A stretch of DNA of 64,000 bases from Desulfatibacillum aliphaticivorans DSM 15576. GTDB lineage: Bacteria > Desulfobacterota > Desulfobacteria > Desulfobacterales > Desulfatibacillaceae. Below, piece by piece: positions 54,078 to 63,267 of this stretch; position 1 is the stretch's first letter; each line of letters opens with the position of its first letter. A model generated the notes under the pieces. That model saw nothing but the letters and a program-made list of their open reading frames with translations. It was not told the DNA's origin and ran no database searches. Made by a program: the position numbers and the translations under genes. The stretch covers positions 139,701 to 203,700 of the forward strand of contig NZ_AUCT01000012.1 in assembly GCF_000429905.1 (NCBI RefSeq). The letters are read 5' to 3'.

Positions 54078-54150
54078 GCGATTTCCTGCAGGATTTCTAA
54101 TGGAGCTTCGCAAAGCGAAAATGGATTTAGACATTCCTTGAACCGTCCAT

Positions 54151-54174
54151 AAAAAAAAGGCGGGAATCCCCGCC
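54151..54174 (-). terminator. Terminator of the glycosyltransferase operon
   Basis: GGCGGG (54159-54164) and CCCGCC (54169-54174) form a stem with eight T on the minus strand beyond it. It separates the operon 54273-58239 from the small selenoprotein gene, which therefore needs its own promoter in the 75 bp before its start or read-through. Confidence 0.85.
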
Positions 54175-54272
54175 CTGATTCCAACTAAGATCAATTGAAC
54201 AAACAACCGCAACAGTCCTGACCAACATGCCTGAGAATGGCCGGGATGTCAACAAATCCCGGACGCTAATTT

Positions 54273-55220
54273 TTAGGGCGCCAACTCCAAAAATTCCAGG
54301 ATCTCCCCGGGAGCAATGCTGTCCAGGCATTTCCCGTCCCGGCAGTTTTTTTCCTTGGTTTCAAAGCAAGGAGCGCTTTCGCACTCCCCCCTGAAAACCT
54401 GAACCCGGGGGCCAACGGGCCGCCATCGAACCGGGTCCGAGGGGCCGAACAAGGCTGCGGTGGGCATGCCCAGCATGGCTGCAACGTGGGTGGCTCCCGA
54501 ATCATTGCCCGCATAAGCCCTGGACGCCGTCAAGAGGTCCTTGAACTCCAGCAAAGATTGGGGCCGGAGAACTTCCGGATTGCTTGTCCAGGCCTCAAGC
54601 CCCCGCTCCAAGCCGTGGTCGTCCGGGCCTAAGACCAGTTTACCTGGAATTCCTTTTTCCTTCAGCGCGTCAAAAAGACTCCCAAAGGATTTCAAAGGCC
54701 AATTTTTTCGAGAACTGCCAGATCCCGGATGCAAAAGGACCGGCGCATCGGCCGGCCTTTTGGTTCTGGCGTATAAATCAAAAGCATGGAGCCTATGGGA
54801 ATAGCTGGTTCCTGCTTTGGGATCAACCAATCCGGCTTTTTGCAAGCGCTCCACCATGCGGTCGAGGACGTGAACCCGCTCGCCGGGTTGGGGCCGGGGC
54901 GGAACGGAATACGCTTTGTTTGAGAGGGATTGGACGGCGCTGAAAAGGTCCTGGGAAAAGGAAAAGACGAGCACCCTGTCGCGGGCTTGAATCTGCTCCC
55001 TCACCCAAGGGGAGGGAGCGGGTCCGTATAACGAAGCAATTTCGGGCGACTGCACGGGAAAGGCGGCTTGGGCCAGGCCCAGTTCCTTGGCCAGCGCCCC
55101 CAGGCCGGGAGCGCAAAACAGGGTCAGCGAGCATCCGGTATGCTCAACAACGGCCTGCAGCCCCCACAGGGCCATGACGCCGTCTCCCAAAGCTCCCTGG
55201 ATAATGGCGAGAACGTTCAT
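54273..55220 (-). CDS. Glycosyltransferase family 9 (heptosyltransferase-like)
   Basis: 315 residues with the GT-B layout of ADP-heptose:LPS heptosyltransferases: IIQGALGDGVMALWGLQ at the start, LHPGSGSSRKNWP in the middle and NDSGATHVAAMLGMPTAALFGPSDP as the nucleotide-sugar site. It would add a heptose or like sugar to lipopolysaccharide core at the cytoplasmic face. The C-terminus carries Cys residues (CFETKEKNCRDGKCLD) found in several family members. It is the last gene of the leftward group. Confidence 0.9.
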   Translation of the reverse strand: MNVLAIIQGALGDGVMALWGLQAVVEHTGCSLTLFCAPGLGALAKELGLAQAAFPVQSPEIASLYGPAPSPWVREQIQARDRVLVFSFSQDLFSAVQSLSNKAYSVPPRPQPGERVHVLDRMVERLQKAGLVDPKAGTSYSHRLHAFDLYARTKRPADAPVLLHPGSGSSRKNWPLKSFGSLFDALKEKGIPGKLVLGPDDHGLERGLEAWTSNPEVLRPQSLLEFKDLLTASRAYAGNDSGATHVAAMLGMPTAALFGPSDPVRWRPVGPRVQVFRGECESAPCFETKEKNCRDGKCLDSIAPGEILEFLELAP

Positions 55221-55244
55221 TATGCAGCGCCGCCGAGGCGGGGA

Positions 55245-55985
55245 TTATATCCCCATCTCCTCAAGGATGCCGGTCATGAGCTTGCCTGCTCCGCCGAACA
55301 GGGAGTAGTCCGCCACCCTGCCGGTGAGCATGGTGCGCTCCATGTTCATTTCAATGACGGTGGCGCCGCCCAGTTTGGCGATGCGGGCCATGCTGGCCGC
55401 CGGCTCCACTATGGCCGAGGTGCCCACAACCATCATCACGTCGCATTGCTCGGCCAGTTCCTTGGAGCGCCACAGGGCCTCCGAGGGAATCATTTCGCCG
55501 AAAAACACGCAATCCGGCCGAAGCATGCCGCCGCAGGAGCATCTGGGCGGAATAACTTCCAGGGAGACCTCGCTGGTTGGGATTTTCGCTTCGCAGTCCA
55601 TGCAGCGCTGCTCGGCGAAGGTGCCGTGAAACTCGATCACATCCTTGCTTCCGGCGGCCTGATGCAGACCGTCCACGTTCTGGGTGATGATGGCGGCCAG
55701 GTTGCCGGTTTCCTCCAGCCTGGCCAGGCCTTTATGCAGGTTGTTAGGCTGGGCCTTGTCAATGACTCCTTTCATTTCAGCCACCAGGATTCGCCAAACC
55801 CGCTCCGGATTGGCTAAAAAGGAGTCTATGTGGGCGATTTCCATGGGGTCGAACTTCTCCCATAATCCGCCCTTGCCCCTGAACGGGGGAATGCCGCTTT
55901 CCACGGACACGCCCGCTCCGGTGAGGGCGACCACAAGCCGGGCGTTCTTGATGTCTTCAGCCGCCCTTTTGATCAATTCTTTCAT
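55245..55985 (-). CDS. cobB: Sir2-type NAD-dependent deacylase
   Basis: 246 residues. TGAGVSVESGIPPFRG and TQNVDGLHQAAGS are the NAD and catalytic-His motifs; CMDC and CSCGG are the zinc-binding pairs. It removes acetyl or other acyl groups from lysines in the cytoplasm. The start is 3 bp after the stop of the adenosine-specific kinase gene, so they are translated together. Confidence 0.93.
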   Translation of the reverse strand: MKELIKRAAEDIKNARLVVALTGAGVSVESGIPPFRGKGGLWEKFDPMEIAHIDSFLANPERVWRILVAEMKGVIDKAQPNNLHKGLARLEETGNLAAIITQNVDGLHQAAGSKDVIEFHGTFAEQRCMDCEAKIPTSEVSLEVIPPRCSCGGMLRPDCVFFGEMIPSEALWRSKELAEQCDVMMVVGTSAIVEPAASMARIAKLGGATVIEMNMERTMLTGRVADYSLFGGAGKLMTGILEEMGI

Positions 55986-55988
55986 GTC

Positions 55989-56471
55989 TTACCTTTTGTA
56001 CCCGATGGCTTGCAAAAGGCTTTTGCGAGCCTCTTTGTTTTCATCATTTTCCACGCCTTTGGGCGAAAACCCGTCGATCACACCCAAAATGCCGGCGCCC
56101 TGCTCGCTCACCGCGGTGATGACCTCCACCGGGTTGGCCGTGGCGCAATAGATGCTGCACACTTCCTGGCAGCGCTTCACTGCGTTCAGGACATTGATGG
56201 GATAAGCGTCTTTCATAATCAGATAAAAGGTATGGCCCGCGCCCACGGCCAGGGCGTTCTTGACGGCGGCGTCGATAAGTTCAGGATCGTTGCCGTCGGT
56301 GCGCACCAGGCATTCCATGGAGGCTTCGCAAAAAGCCAGGCCGAATTTCACGCCGGGCACGGAGCCCACCATGACTTCGTAAAGGTCTTCCACGGTTTTG
56401 ATAAAATGGGATTGGCCCACAATAATGTTGGCTTCCTCCGGGATTTCCAGGCGAACGGATTTCAGTTCCAT
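55989..56471 (-). CDS. Adenosine-specific kinase (DUF355 family)
   Basis: 160 residues, full family length, with the conserved GQSHFIKTVEDLYEVMV, FGLAFCEAS and GVIDGFSPKGVE segments. The founding structure suggested binding of adenosine or AMP/ADP; the physiological role is not settled. The next gene in the operon is the sirtuin. Confidence 0.88.
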   Translation of the reverse strand: MELKSVRLEIPEEANIIVGQSHFIKTVEDLYEVMVGSVPGVKFGLAFCEASMECLVRTDGNDPELIDAAVKNALAVGAGHTFYLIMKDAYPINVLNAVKRCQEVCSIYCATANPVEVITAVSEQGAGILGVIDGFSPKGVENDENKEARKSLLQAIGYKR

Positions 56472-56523
56472 AAGGAATCTCCTTGCGGTTATAGTTACGC
56501 TTTCAATGTTCTTTCAGAAGGTA

Positions 56524-57363
56524 TTATAGCTCGAAAACCCGGTCGCAGGCAACTGCGGAGCATTGGATGTCCGCGCCCTGTTCGGCCAGGATGTTTTGAG
56601 AGTCTTCCACGATTCTATCCATGTCGTCGTCGAACCGGTCCTGGTTCAGGTGAAACAGGCCAAGCTCCTTGACGCCCGCCTGCACCGCAAGCTCCACGAC
56701 TCGGGGATACACGGAATGGCCCCAGCCGCGCGTGGTCTCGTATTCCTTGGGGGTGAACTCGGCGTCGTGGATCAACAGGTCGGCGCCTTGGCAGAACGCC
56801 AAGTAGTCTTCAAAATACTTGGCGTTGTTATGGGGAAAATCCAGTTCGTTGTCCGTCAGAAAAACAAAGGTTTTTCCGTCTTCCTCGAACTTGTAGCCCG
56901 AGCCGCCGTTCGGATGGGTAAGAGGAATGGGAGTGACTGTGATGGAGTCAATCTCAAAAGAGGTCGGGCATACGGGTTCGTATTCCACTTCCGCCTGTAT
57001 GGCGTTGGGCCTGATGGGAAAATTGGGCGGCGCCATGACGCGCGATATGAGCTTTTCCACATATTGCCTGGCGAAGGGGCAGCCCTGCATGCGGATTTTG
57101 GCCGATTTTACGTAAAGAGGCTTAAAAAAAGGAAAGCCCATCAGGTGATCCCAATGGGCGTGCGTGAAAATAAAATCGTATTCAAAGCGTTGTTCTTCCA
57201 TGAGCTGGTTGCCAAGGCGGCGAATGCCTGTCCCGGCGTCGATGACGATCACATGGCCGTTCTTGCTGCGGATCTCCATGCACGTTGTGTCGCCGCCGTA
57301 CTTCAGGTAATTTCTACCCGAAACCGGGATGGACCCTCTTGAACCCCAGCACTTGATGAACAT
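56524..57363 (-). CDS. MBL-fold metallohydrolase (phosphodiesterase-like)
   Basis: 279 residues. FTHAHWDHLMGFPFF is the metal-binding HxHxDH motif; IHDAEFTP supplies the later Asp, and HLNQDRFDDD the last His. The N-terminal WGSRGSIPVSG and CMEIRS segments are typical of the cyclic-phosphodiesterase branch (PhnP/PDE-like). Substrate unknown. Confidence 0.85.
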   Translation of the reverse strand: MFIKCWGSRGSIPVSGRNYLKYGGDTTCMEIRSKNGHVIVIDAGTGIRRLGNQLMEEQRFEYDFIFTHAHWDHLMGFPFFKPLYVKSAKIRMQGCPFARQYVEKLISRVMAPPNFPIRPNAIQAEVEYEPVCPTSFEIDSITVTPIPLTHPNGGSGYKFEEDGKTFVFLTDNELDFPHNNAKYFEDYLAFCQGADLLIHDAEFTPKEYETTRGWGHSVYPRVVELAVQAGVKELGLFHLNQDRFDDDMDRIVEDSQNILAEQGADIQCSAVACDRVFEL

Positions 57364-57414
57364 GGCTCATCCCTCCCATGGAAAACGCCGTAAACGGCAG
57401 GGCGCGAGAAACCT

Positions 57415-58239
57415 TCATCCAGCCGGTCCCTTGCCCATGATGGTGAACCAGGTGCTTTCCTGTTCCCATTCCTGTTGGACAACCGCTCCCAATGCCTTGA
57501 TTGCATCCTTTATATCGCGAATTTCGGAACGCAGCAACCCGGACAGCACAAAATGCTTGCCGCGTAAGAACAATGGATCTGACGCCATCTCTTTCATGAC
57601 CGCAAAATGGATGTTGGCGACCACAAGATCGGCCGGCTCCTGCACGTAATCCAAAGCGCTGCCGCGCACGGTCCGGATTTTCTCTTCCATGTGGTTCAAT
57701 TCCACATTGCGGGCCGTGGTTTTAGCAGCCAGAGGATTCAAGTCCACGGCAAGGACGCTTTCGGCGCCCAAGGCCGTTGCGGCCAAAGCCAAAAGCCCGG
57801 TGCCCGTTCCCAAATCCAAAACCCGCCTGGGTTTTTCGTCCCGGTACAAAATTTCCAGAGCCAGCATGCAATCCCTGGTTGTGGGATGCGTGCCCGTCCC
57901 AAAAACCACGCCGGGATCCATCCACAGCCTGGTTTTGCCCGGAGGCGTCTCATGATCGGACCAGGGCGCGCAAACGGAAAACCCGCCGATATCCAGAATC
58001 TGATCGTGGTCCTGCTGCCACTGGGTGTAAGGCATTATATAATTGTCCAGCAGCAGCAGGCCGGGATTGGTGCGAACCAGGTCGAAAACCGTCTTATGGG
58101 CTGACCGGGAGAAAAACAGGAAGCTGTACTCGTCTTCCTCCCAGTTTCCTATAAAATCATCCCCCAAACCGAGTTCCAGTTCAGGTTCCAGGCAGCCCTG
58201 AATATAGTATATAAAAAGGTCTTTATAAGGACATTCCAA
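57415..58239 (-). CDS. prmA: Ribosomal protein L11 methyltransferase
   Basis: 274 residues. MDPGVVFGTGTHPTT is the PrmA signature and VLDLGTGTGLLALAA the SAM-binding motif I, with DLNPLAA after it. PrmA trimethylates L11 on the ribosome. Some related proteins with a shorter N-terminus act on other substrates, but the length fits PrmA. Confidence 0.88.
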   Translation of the reverse strand: MECPYKDLFIYYIQGCLEPELELGLGDDFIGNWEEDEYSFLFFSRSAHKTVFDLVRTNPGLLLLDNYIMPYTQWQQDHDQILDIGGFSVCAPWSDHETPPGKTRLWMDPGVVFGTGTHPTTRDCMLALEILYRDEKPRRVLDLGTGTGLLALAATALGAESVLAVDLNPLAAKTTARNVELNHMEEKIRTVRGSALDYVQEPADLVVANIHFAVMKEMASDPLFLRGKHFVLSGLLRSEIRDIKDAIKALGAVVQQEWEQESTWFTIMGKGPAG

Positions 58240-58251
58240 CGTGCAAAGCCC

Positions 58252-59004
58252 TTATGGTTCGATTATTTTGTCGAAAATTGCAAAAACCGCCTTCTGGGAC
58301 GCGGATTCCTCGGGCAATTCGATGGTCGGCTGCCCATTGAGGTCAAAGTCGTAAACCAAGTCGTCTTCCGGCACGGTTCCGGCCAATTCCAGGCCTTCAT
58401 CCTCGATAACCTTCAACAAGGCTTCGGAGGGCTCGCCTTTGGCCTGGTTGAGGATCAAATAGCTTTTGCCCATGCCGATGCTCAGATCCTGGGCCAGTTT
58501 ATTGATCCTGCCGGCTGCCTGGAGTCCGCGCCTGGACGGATCGGACACGATGAGCAGGATGTCCACGTCCTTGGTGGTCAGACGGCTGATGTGCTCCATG
58601 CCGGCTTCGTTGTCGATAACCAGGTATTTATAATTTTCCGCCAGACGCTCCAAAAAGCGCGTCAGCAAGGAGTTGGCCGCGCAATAGCAGCCAGATCCTT
58701 CCGGCTGGCCCATGACGATGAGGTCGTAGTCTTCGGACTCGCAAATGGCCTCTTCCATCTTCATTTCAATAAAAAGGTCCTTGGTCATGCCCGAAGGCAC
58801 TTCGCCTTTTTTCATTTTCTCACGGGCGCCGCCCAGGGTTTCCTCAACCTCCAGGCCAAGCACTTCGTTGAAATTGGCGTTGGAATCTGCGTCCACGGCC
58901 AGGATAGGCTTCTTGCCTTTGCTTACCATGTATTTCACCAGCATTCCCGCGATGGTCGTTTTGCCAACGCCGCCTTTGCCGGCAAGGGCTATGGAATATT
59001 GCAT
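58252..59004 (-). CDS. cooC: CooC-like P-loop ATPase (nickel/CO-dehydrogenase maturation)
   Basis: 250 residues from ATG 59004, where the product begins MQYSIALAGKGGVGKTT; longer frames to 59085 lack the family start. The deviant Walker A GKGGVGKT, VDADSNAN (switch I-like) and IDNEAGMEH (Walker B-like) are those of MinD/CooC ATPases. CooC helps insert nickel into carbon-monoxide dehydrogenase in acetyl-CoA-pathway anaerobes; no CODH gene is in the window. The stop is 12 bp before prmA. Confidence 0.88.
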   Translation of the reverse strand: MQYSIALAGKGGVGKTTIAGMLVKYMVSKGKKPILAVDADSNANFNEVLGLEVEETLGGAREKMKKGEVPSGMTKDLFIEMKMEEAICESEDYDLIVMGQPEGSGCYCAANSLLTRFLERLAENYKYLVIDNEAGMEHISRLTTKDVDILLIVSDPSRRGLQAAGRINKLAQDLSIGMGKSYLILNQAKGEPSEALLKVIEDEGLELAGTVPEDDLVYDFDLNGQPTIELPEESASQKAVFAIFDKIIEP

Positions 59005-59160
59005 ATTACTGTCTGCTTCCTTTCCCGAAAATATTATCGAATAAAAAATCCGGCGATTCTTGGCCGGTTTAAATAAAAAAGCCAATACTACGCATGGTTA
59101 TAAGAAAATAGGCCACGGGGCCTGATCCGTCAAGGAACTTTATATATATGCAACATTTCC

Positions 59161-59189
59161 TTGACAAGCATTGTTAGGATTTCTACACT
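59161..59189 (+). promoter_or_regulatory. Sigma-70 promoter for the thiC leader
   Basis: TTGACA (59161, exact) and TACACT (59184) with a 17-bp spacer, just before the riboswitch. Confidence 0.8.
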
Positions 59190-59196
59190 GACCCAG

Positions 59197-59281
59197 ACTC
59201 ATTAGGGGTGTTCCTTGACTGAGAGCCCTTCGGGCAACCCTTAAGACCTGACCAGGGTAATTCCTGCGTAGGGAAATGAGC
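59197..59281 (+). ncRNA. TPP riboswitch (THI element)
   Basis: CTCATT (59198) pairs with AATGAG (59275) to close the element. Inside are GGGGTG, CTGAGAG, ACCCTTAAGACCTGA and CCTGCGTAGGGAA, the conserved THI-box blocks in order. It binds thiamine pyrophosphate and shuts thiC down, here by the terminator at 59307. Confidence 0.95.
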
Positions 59282-59306
59282 CGGAGCTTATTTGTTCAAT
59301 AGCCCT

Positions 59307-59338
59307 GCCGTTTCCTATTTTTGGGAAACGGCTTTTTT
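59307..59338 (+). terminator. Riboswitch expression-platform terminator
   Basis: GCCGTTTCC (59307-59315) pairs with GGAAACGGC (59324-59332), then TTTTTT. It lies between the TPP aptamer and the thiC RBS. Confidence 0.9.
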
Positions 59339-59357
59339 ATTTTTTGGAGGTAATACC

Positions 59358-60647
59358 ATGACACAACTTATCTGGGCCCGCGAAGGCCGCATTACGGAGG
59401 CCATGCGCCAGGTGGCTGAGGCGGAAGGATACACTCCCGAGGAAATCCGGGATAAAATCGCCGCCGGAGTCGCCATTATTCCCATCAATAAAGGAAGGAG
59501 CTTTCCGGCCAGGGGCATCGGCGAAGGCCTGAAAACCAAGATCAACGCCAATATCGGAACCTCCCCCAGCCATTTCAACCTGGAAGAGGAACTGGAAAAG
59601 CTCAAGGCGGCCGTTGACGCCGGGGCCGACGCCGTCATGGACCTCTCTACGGGCGGCGATCTTAAACGGGTGCTGCAAACCGTATTGGAAAACTCCCCCG
59701 TGCCCATCGGCACCGTGCCCGTATACCGGGTGATCGGCGAGCTTTTGTGCAAAGGAAAAGGCACCGCAGACATGACCGCCGACGCCCTGTTCGACGAAAT
59801 TGAAAACCAGGCCAAGATGGGCGTGGATTTTGTCACGGTCCATTGCGGCGTCATTCAGTCCACGGTCAAAACCCTGGCAGGCTGCGAGCGGGTTATGGGC
59901 ATGGTTTCCCGGGGCGGCGCCATCATGGCCGAGTGGATGGCCATCCACAAAGAGGAAAATCCCCTGTACGCCCAGTTTGACCGCCTTTTGGATATGTGCG
60001 TGGAATACGACCTGACCCTCTCCCTGGGAGACGGGCTGCGCCCCGGCGCCATTCATGACGCGGAAGATCGCGCTCAGTTAAGCGAAATGATGATTTTGGG
60101 CGAACTGGCCAAGCGCGCCCGCAAGGCCGGCGTTCAGGTGATGATCGAAGGTCCCGGCCATGTGCCCCTGCACCGCATTGCAGGCGACGTCAAAACCCAA
60201 AAGCGCCTCTGCGACGGCGCGCCTTATTACGTCCTGGGCCCCCTGCCCACCGACGTGGCCCCCGGCTACGATCATCTGGTCAGCGCCATCGGCGGCGCCA
60301 TCGCCGCGGCCAGCGGCGTGGACTTTCTGTGCTACGTCACCCCGGCGGAGCATCTCCACCTGCCCAGCGTGCAGGACGTGCACACCGGCGTCATCGCCTC
60401 CCGCATCGCCGCCCACATCGGAGACCTGGAAAAAAACCTGCCCGGCGCCCACGACTGGGATCTGAATATGTCCAAGGCGCGCAGGGATTTTGACTGGGAG
60501 AAGATGTTCCAGCTTGCCATCGACCCGGAACTGGCCCGCAAGCGCCGCAACCAGTCCGAAGACAAGGAGCGCGACGTCTGCACCATGTGCGGCGACATGT
60601 GCGCCCTCAAGTCCTACACCAGGGCCACGGAAGCCGAAGAAAAATAA
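59358..60647 (+). CDS. thiC: Phosphomethylpyrimidine synthase ThiC
   Basis: 429 residues from ATG 59358, behind GGAGG. This radical-SAM enzyme makes HMP-P from aminoimidazole ribotide. The C-terminal CTMCGDMCALK has the CX2CX4C cluster site. The short form without the long N-terminal domain is usual in anaerobes. NIGTSPSHFN, MEGPGHVP-like IEGPGHVP and GPLPTDVAPGYDH are further landmarks. It is monocistronic under the TPP riboswitch. Confidence 0.97.
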   Translation: MTQLIWAREGRITEAMRQVAEAEGYTPEEIRDKIAAGVAIIPINKGRSFPARGIGEGLKTKINANIGTSPSHFNLEEELEKLKAAVDAGADAVMDLSTGGDLKRVLQTVLENSPVPIGTVPVYRVIGELLCKGKGTADMTADALFDEIENQAKMGVDFVTVHCGVIQSTVKTLAGCERVMGMVSRGGAIMAEWMAIHKEENPLYAQFDRLLDMCVEYDLTLSLGDGLRPGAIHDAEDRAQLSEMMILGELAKRARKAGVQVMIEGPGHVPLHRIAGDVKTQKRLCDGAPYYVLGPLPTDVAPGYDHLVSAIGGAIAAASGVDFLCYVTPAEHLHLPSVQDVHTGVIASRIAAHIGDLEKNLPGAHDWDLNMSKARRDFDWEKMFQLAIDPELARKRRNQSEDKERDVCTMCGDMCALKSYTRATEAEEK

Positions 60648-60666
60648 CCCCGCCCCAAGCCGAATC

Positions 60667-60699
60667 CAGCCCCGGGTTTAACGCCCGGGGCTGTTTTTT
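60667..60699 (+). terminator. Terminator of thiC
   Basis: CAGCCCCGGG (60667-60676) pairs with CCCGGGGCTG (60684-60693), followed by six T. Confidence 0.93.
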
Positions 60700-60908
60700 C
60701 CCGTTCCCATGCTGTGCTTTAAAATACATATTAAAAAGTAATAAATTCAGTAGTTTATCAATTACCATACTGGTTGATTGAAAGCTGAACACCCGATTTG
60801 TACGTTTGTTTTTAACCACGGAAGCCACGGAAAACACGGATGAAACGGGATTGAAAACTTCAGTGGCTTCAGCGCCTTCCATGGTTTGAGGTCTTTCTCA
60901 AGGGGCTT

Positions 60909-61066
60909 GGCTCACACAGGGGCGCTGCTTGCCGCGCCCGACCTGTCATTCCAAGGCGTCCATGGATCACGTAGGGGCGCCGTTTGCTGCGCCCGACCTG
61001 TTATTCCCGAATGCCTATGGGCCGCGTAGGGGCGAAGTCTCCCAGCCCGACAATCCCGAGAGCCCT
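60909..61066. repeat. 55-bp degenerate tandem repeat
   Basis: Units at 60909-60963 and 60964-61018 share the frame GG..CAC..AGGGGCGC..TTGC.GCGCC, CGACCTGT and ATTCC; a third partial unit begins at 61019. No coding sense. Confidence 0.75.
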
Positions 61067-61581
61067 GGCTTTTGTAGCGACAGGCCCCCGTGCCTGTCCA
61101 TGCTTTTTGCCGGTCATTCCCGAACGTCCCTGTCGGGAATCCAGGGGCTTTGCCTTTGGGTATTTGGGCAGCCCCGGAAAGACAACATCCCGCCGGGATC
61201 GCGGAGCGACATGTAGGTCGGATTACGCGAAGCCAGGATAGAGGTCCAGACAAGACGGGGTTAAAATTTCATGATAAACGCGCCATGGGCCCATCCCTTC
61301 ATGCGGAGCAATCCGACAAGATAGAGGATAATAGGGAGGCTGTGTTTCCAACGCATTCGGGCAGCCCTGGCGGGGCAGTATCCTGCCAGGGTCGCATCGT
61401 AGCGAGATTTATTTCATCCGAATAGATCGTGGATAGCCTACAACTTGTCCCAACCAGTCGCGTTTCCAATGCCTGAAGCAAAAAGCATTTCACCCGCCTC
61501 TCCGCCTTTTTTTGTTCTGAAATCACCCTCAATCAAGCTAATTTCATTTTAAAATAAGTTATGATTTCAAAAATATATAGA
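61067..61581. other. Non-coding zone with scattered short repeats
   Basis: Contains pieces of common interspersed elements, for example ATTCCCGA...TCGGGAAT at about 61117-61140 and a GTAGGTCGGATTACGCGAAGCC piece (cut across) near 61212. Every frame is closed or without family likeness. Nothing else seen; the 60700-60908 stretch is likewise empty. Confidence 0.5.
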
Positions 61582-62911
61582 GTTAGTGACTTATTAAGGG
61601 ACGTCCCTCAGAATATTTCAAAGTTATGTCTGGGCCTCGGTGACGGCGGCGAACCTGCTCACCCTTGCAAGGGCCGAGTTGAAAAAACAAGCCGCTTAAA
61701 CCGGTATCCGGATTGCGGGAATCATCTTCCACAGGACAGGTGCGCCCGAAAACCTGCGATCCATGGCTTTTTGGAGATGAAAACCACAGTGCGTGGCTCC
61801 GACGGTCAGTGGTAAAAGAACGAAAGCAGATCAAAGTCCTTTCCCGCCTGGGAAATCCAGGATTTATGGACAGACACTACTTAGTAAAGGACATCCCCTC
61901 GAATTCTCGAATTTTTTATGTTGGATTAAATTTAGTCTTGTCTTTATCTATCTGGGATGGTTAATCTTCAAATAGTTAGAATCCGTCAATCACCATATTG
62001 GTCAATTCTGTATAGTTAACTATTAGGTAGAATAGGACATGAAAGAAGCCATAAATATTGATCATCATATCAATGAGTTAATTGCTTCGAAGTTGCAGCA
62101 TCAGTTCTATGACGGTTTGTATCTTGTTTCAATGGACCATAGTCCAAGCGAGCAATTATCAGGGGATGAGTGGTATACATCAACTCTTGTTCTTTCGGCA
62201 GGAGTAGAACACTCAGCCTTGGCACGAGACATCGCTAAAACGCTTCGCTCCAAAACACCTTGCTTGACAAAATGGAGCAAGGCCACCCGATATTACAAAA
62301 GGAATTTTTTTATAGCGCTGAATAAACATATAAAAAAATATCCTGTTTTTATATTTGCTGTCACGGCACATAAAGAAACAATCATTAATTCAAAGAACTT
62401 TTTAATAGAACAACTTCAAGCCAAGGATAAATATTTCGAAGAAGTAAATGGCCAAAAAATAAGAGTCAAATTTGGCCCATTTTATCAAAAAGAGACGAAA
62501 GAAGAAAAATTCATCACAATATCTGAGAACAGAGCTATTATGGCTTTATTTGTTGCACATTTTGTAGTCAGAATGCATACTAGAATGTGGGAGGCAGCAA
62601 ATAGATTTCATCCTGGTGGTTTAAACTGGAATTTTTTTGCTGATAAATTTCCTGGACCTCCGGGGGAAGACATGGAGTTAATGTTCACCCTGCTATTAGG
62701 GCGAAATATTAATAGGGGAAGGATTCTGTGGGGGTATTTTCAGCAATCGGATATAGTCGAAACAGACTTATTGGCTGATAATTTAGCCGGCTGTTTTAGT
62801 GATATGGTCAAAAGAAAATCTACATATAAACAAATCGACACAGGAAAAGGTCTCATATACTGGGAACAGTGGCATACAGTTTTAGGGGACATCCCTTAGC
62901 AAGTAACTAAC
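61582..62911. mobile_element. Candidate 1.33-kb element with terminal inverted repeats
   Basis: GTTAGTGACTTATTAAGGGA (61582 on) matches, as inverted complement, the end at 62911 (GTTAGTTACTTGCTAAGGGA): 22 of 26 bases agree, running through GTCCC. A direct partial copy of the left end is at 61876-61898 (ACTACTTAGTAAAGGACATC). The only ORF inside is at 62039 and its stop codon lies within the right repeat. GGGACGTCCC-type ends recall those around REP-associated (RAYT) elements, but the ORF is not a Y1 transposase that I recognise. Confidence 0.45.
62039..62899 (+). CDS. Orphan protein inside the inverted-repeat element
   Basis: 286 residues, AT-rich and unlike its surroundings. No signal peptide or membrane helix. 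A weak likeness to DUF3800-type (RNase H-like) proteins can be argued from WYTSTLVLSAG followed by LTKWSKATRYYKRNFFIALN and by VFIFAVTAHKET, but the acidic triad is not clear. The stop codon overlaps the right terminal repeat, so the last residues (LGDIP) are encoded by the repeat. Function unknown; it may be cargo or a mobilising protein. Confidence 0.6.
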   Translation: MKEAINIDHHINELIASKLQHQFYDGLYLVSMDHSPSEQLSGDEWYTSTLVLSAGVEHSALARDIAKTLRSKTPCLTKWSKATRYYKRNFFIALNKHIKKYPVFIFAVTAHKETIINSKNFLIEQLQAKDKYFEEVNGQKIRVKFGPFYQKETKEEKFITISENRAIMALFVAHFVVRMHTRMWEAANRFHPGGLNWNFFADKFPGPPGEDMELMFTLLLGRNINRGRILWGYFQQSDIVETDLLADNLAGCFSDMVKRKSTYKQIDTGKGLIYWEQWHTVLGDIP

Positions 62912-62976
62912 TTTATTTCATACTGAAATAACAAGTAAATTACTGCATTACAATACGAATTTAGCAAGGTTCAAAT

Positions 62977-63113
62977 TGTTTTTGGGGACGTCTTTGATTA
63001 ATTGACTAACCTGCAGTCGCGCACGGACCGTGTTTTTGGGGACGCGTGTTTTTGGGGACGTCTTCGTGTTTTTGGGGACGTCTTTGATTAATTGACTAAC
63101 CTGCAGTCGCGCA
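62977..63113. repeat. 47-bp direct repeat pair with extra 13-bp copies
   Basis: 62977-63023 and 63067-63113 are identical over 47 bp (both start TGTTTTTGGGGACGTCTTTG and end CAGTCGCGCA). Two more copies of GTGTTTTTGGGGACG start at 63030 and 63047 in between. The GGGGACGTC core is akin to the ends of the element at 61582. 63114-63267 is otherwise empty. Confidence 0.85.
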
Positions 63114-63267
63114 TGGGCAAAGGACGCGGATTCAAATCCTCCAGGGCGTATTTGTTTTCCAGGGCTATCCGGCGACAGCGCTCTACGTGTTTTATGGAGA
63201 CATCCTATGAAATTGTGTTGGGAAACAAAAAAAGGGGAAGAAATCCCCTTGATTGCAAAAAATGAAA

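Noticed and set aside
54030..54212. 60-codon minus-strand ORF ending at the TGA at 54030
   Set aside because: It stops at the UGA that I read as selenocysteine; its upstream half crosses a terminator and has no protein-like character, so ATG 54077 is the better start.
62977..63113. CRISPR-like array
   Set aside because: Only two full repeats with irregular spacing, and the partial copies share just the first 15 bp; no cas genes.
63118..63150. Fragment resembling a tRNA T-arm (GCGGATTCAAATCCTCC)
   Set aside because: No acceptor, D or anticodon arm can be built around it; too short to call a tRNA remnant.
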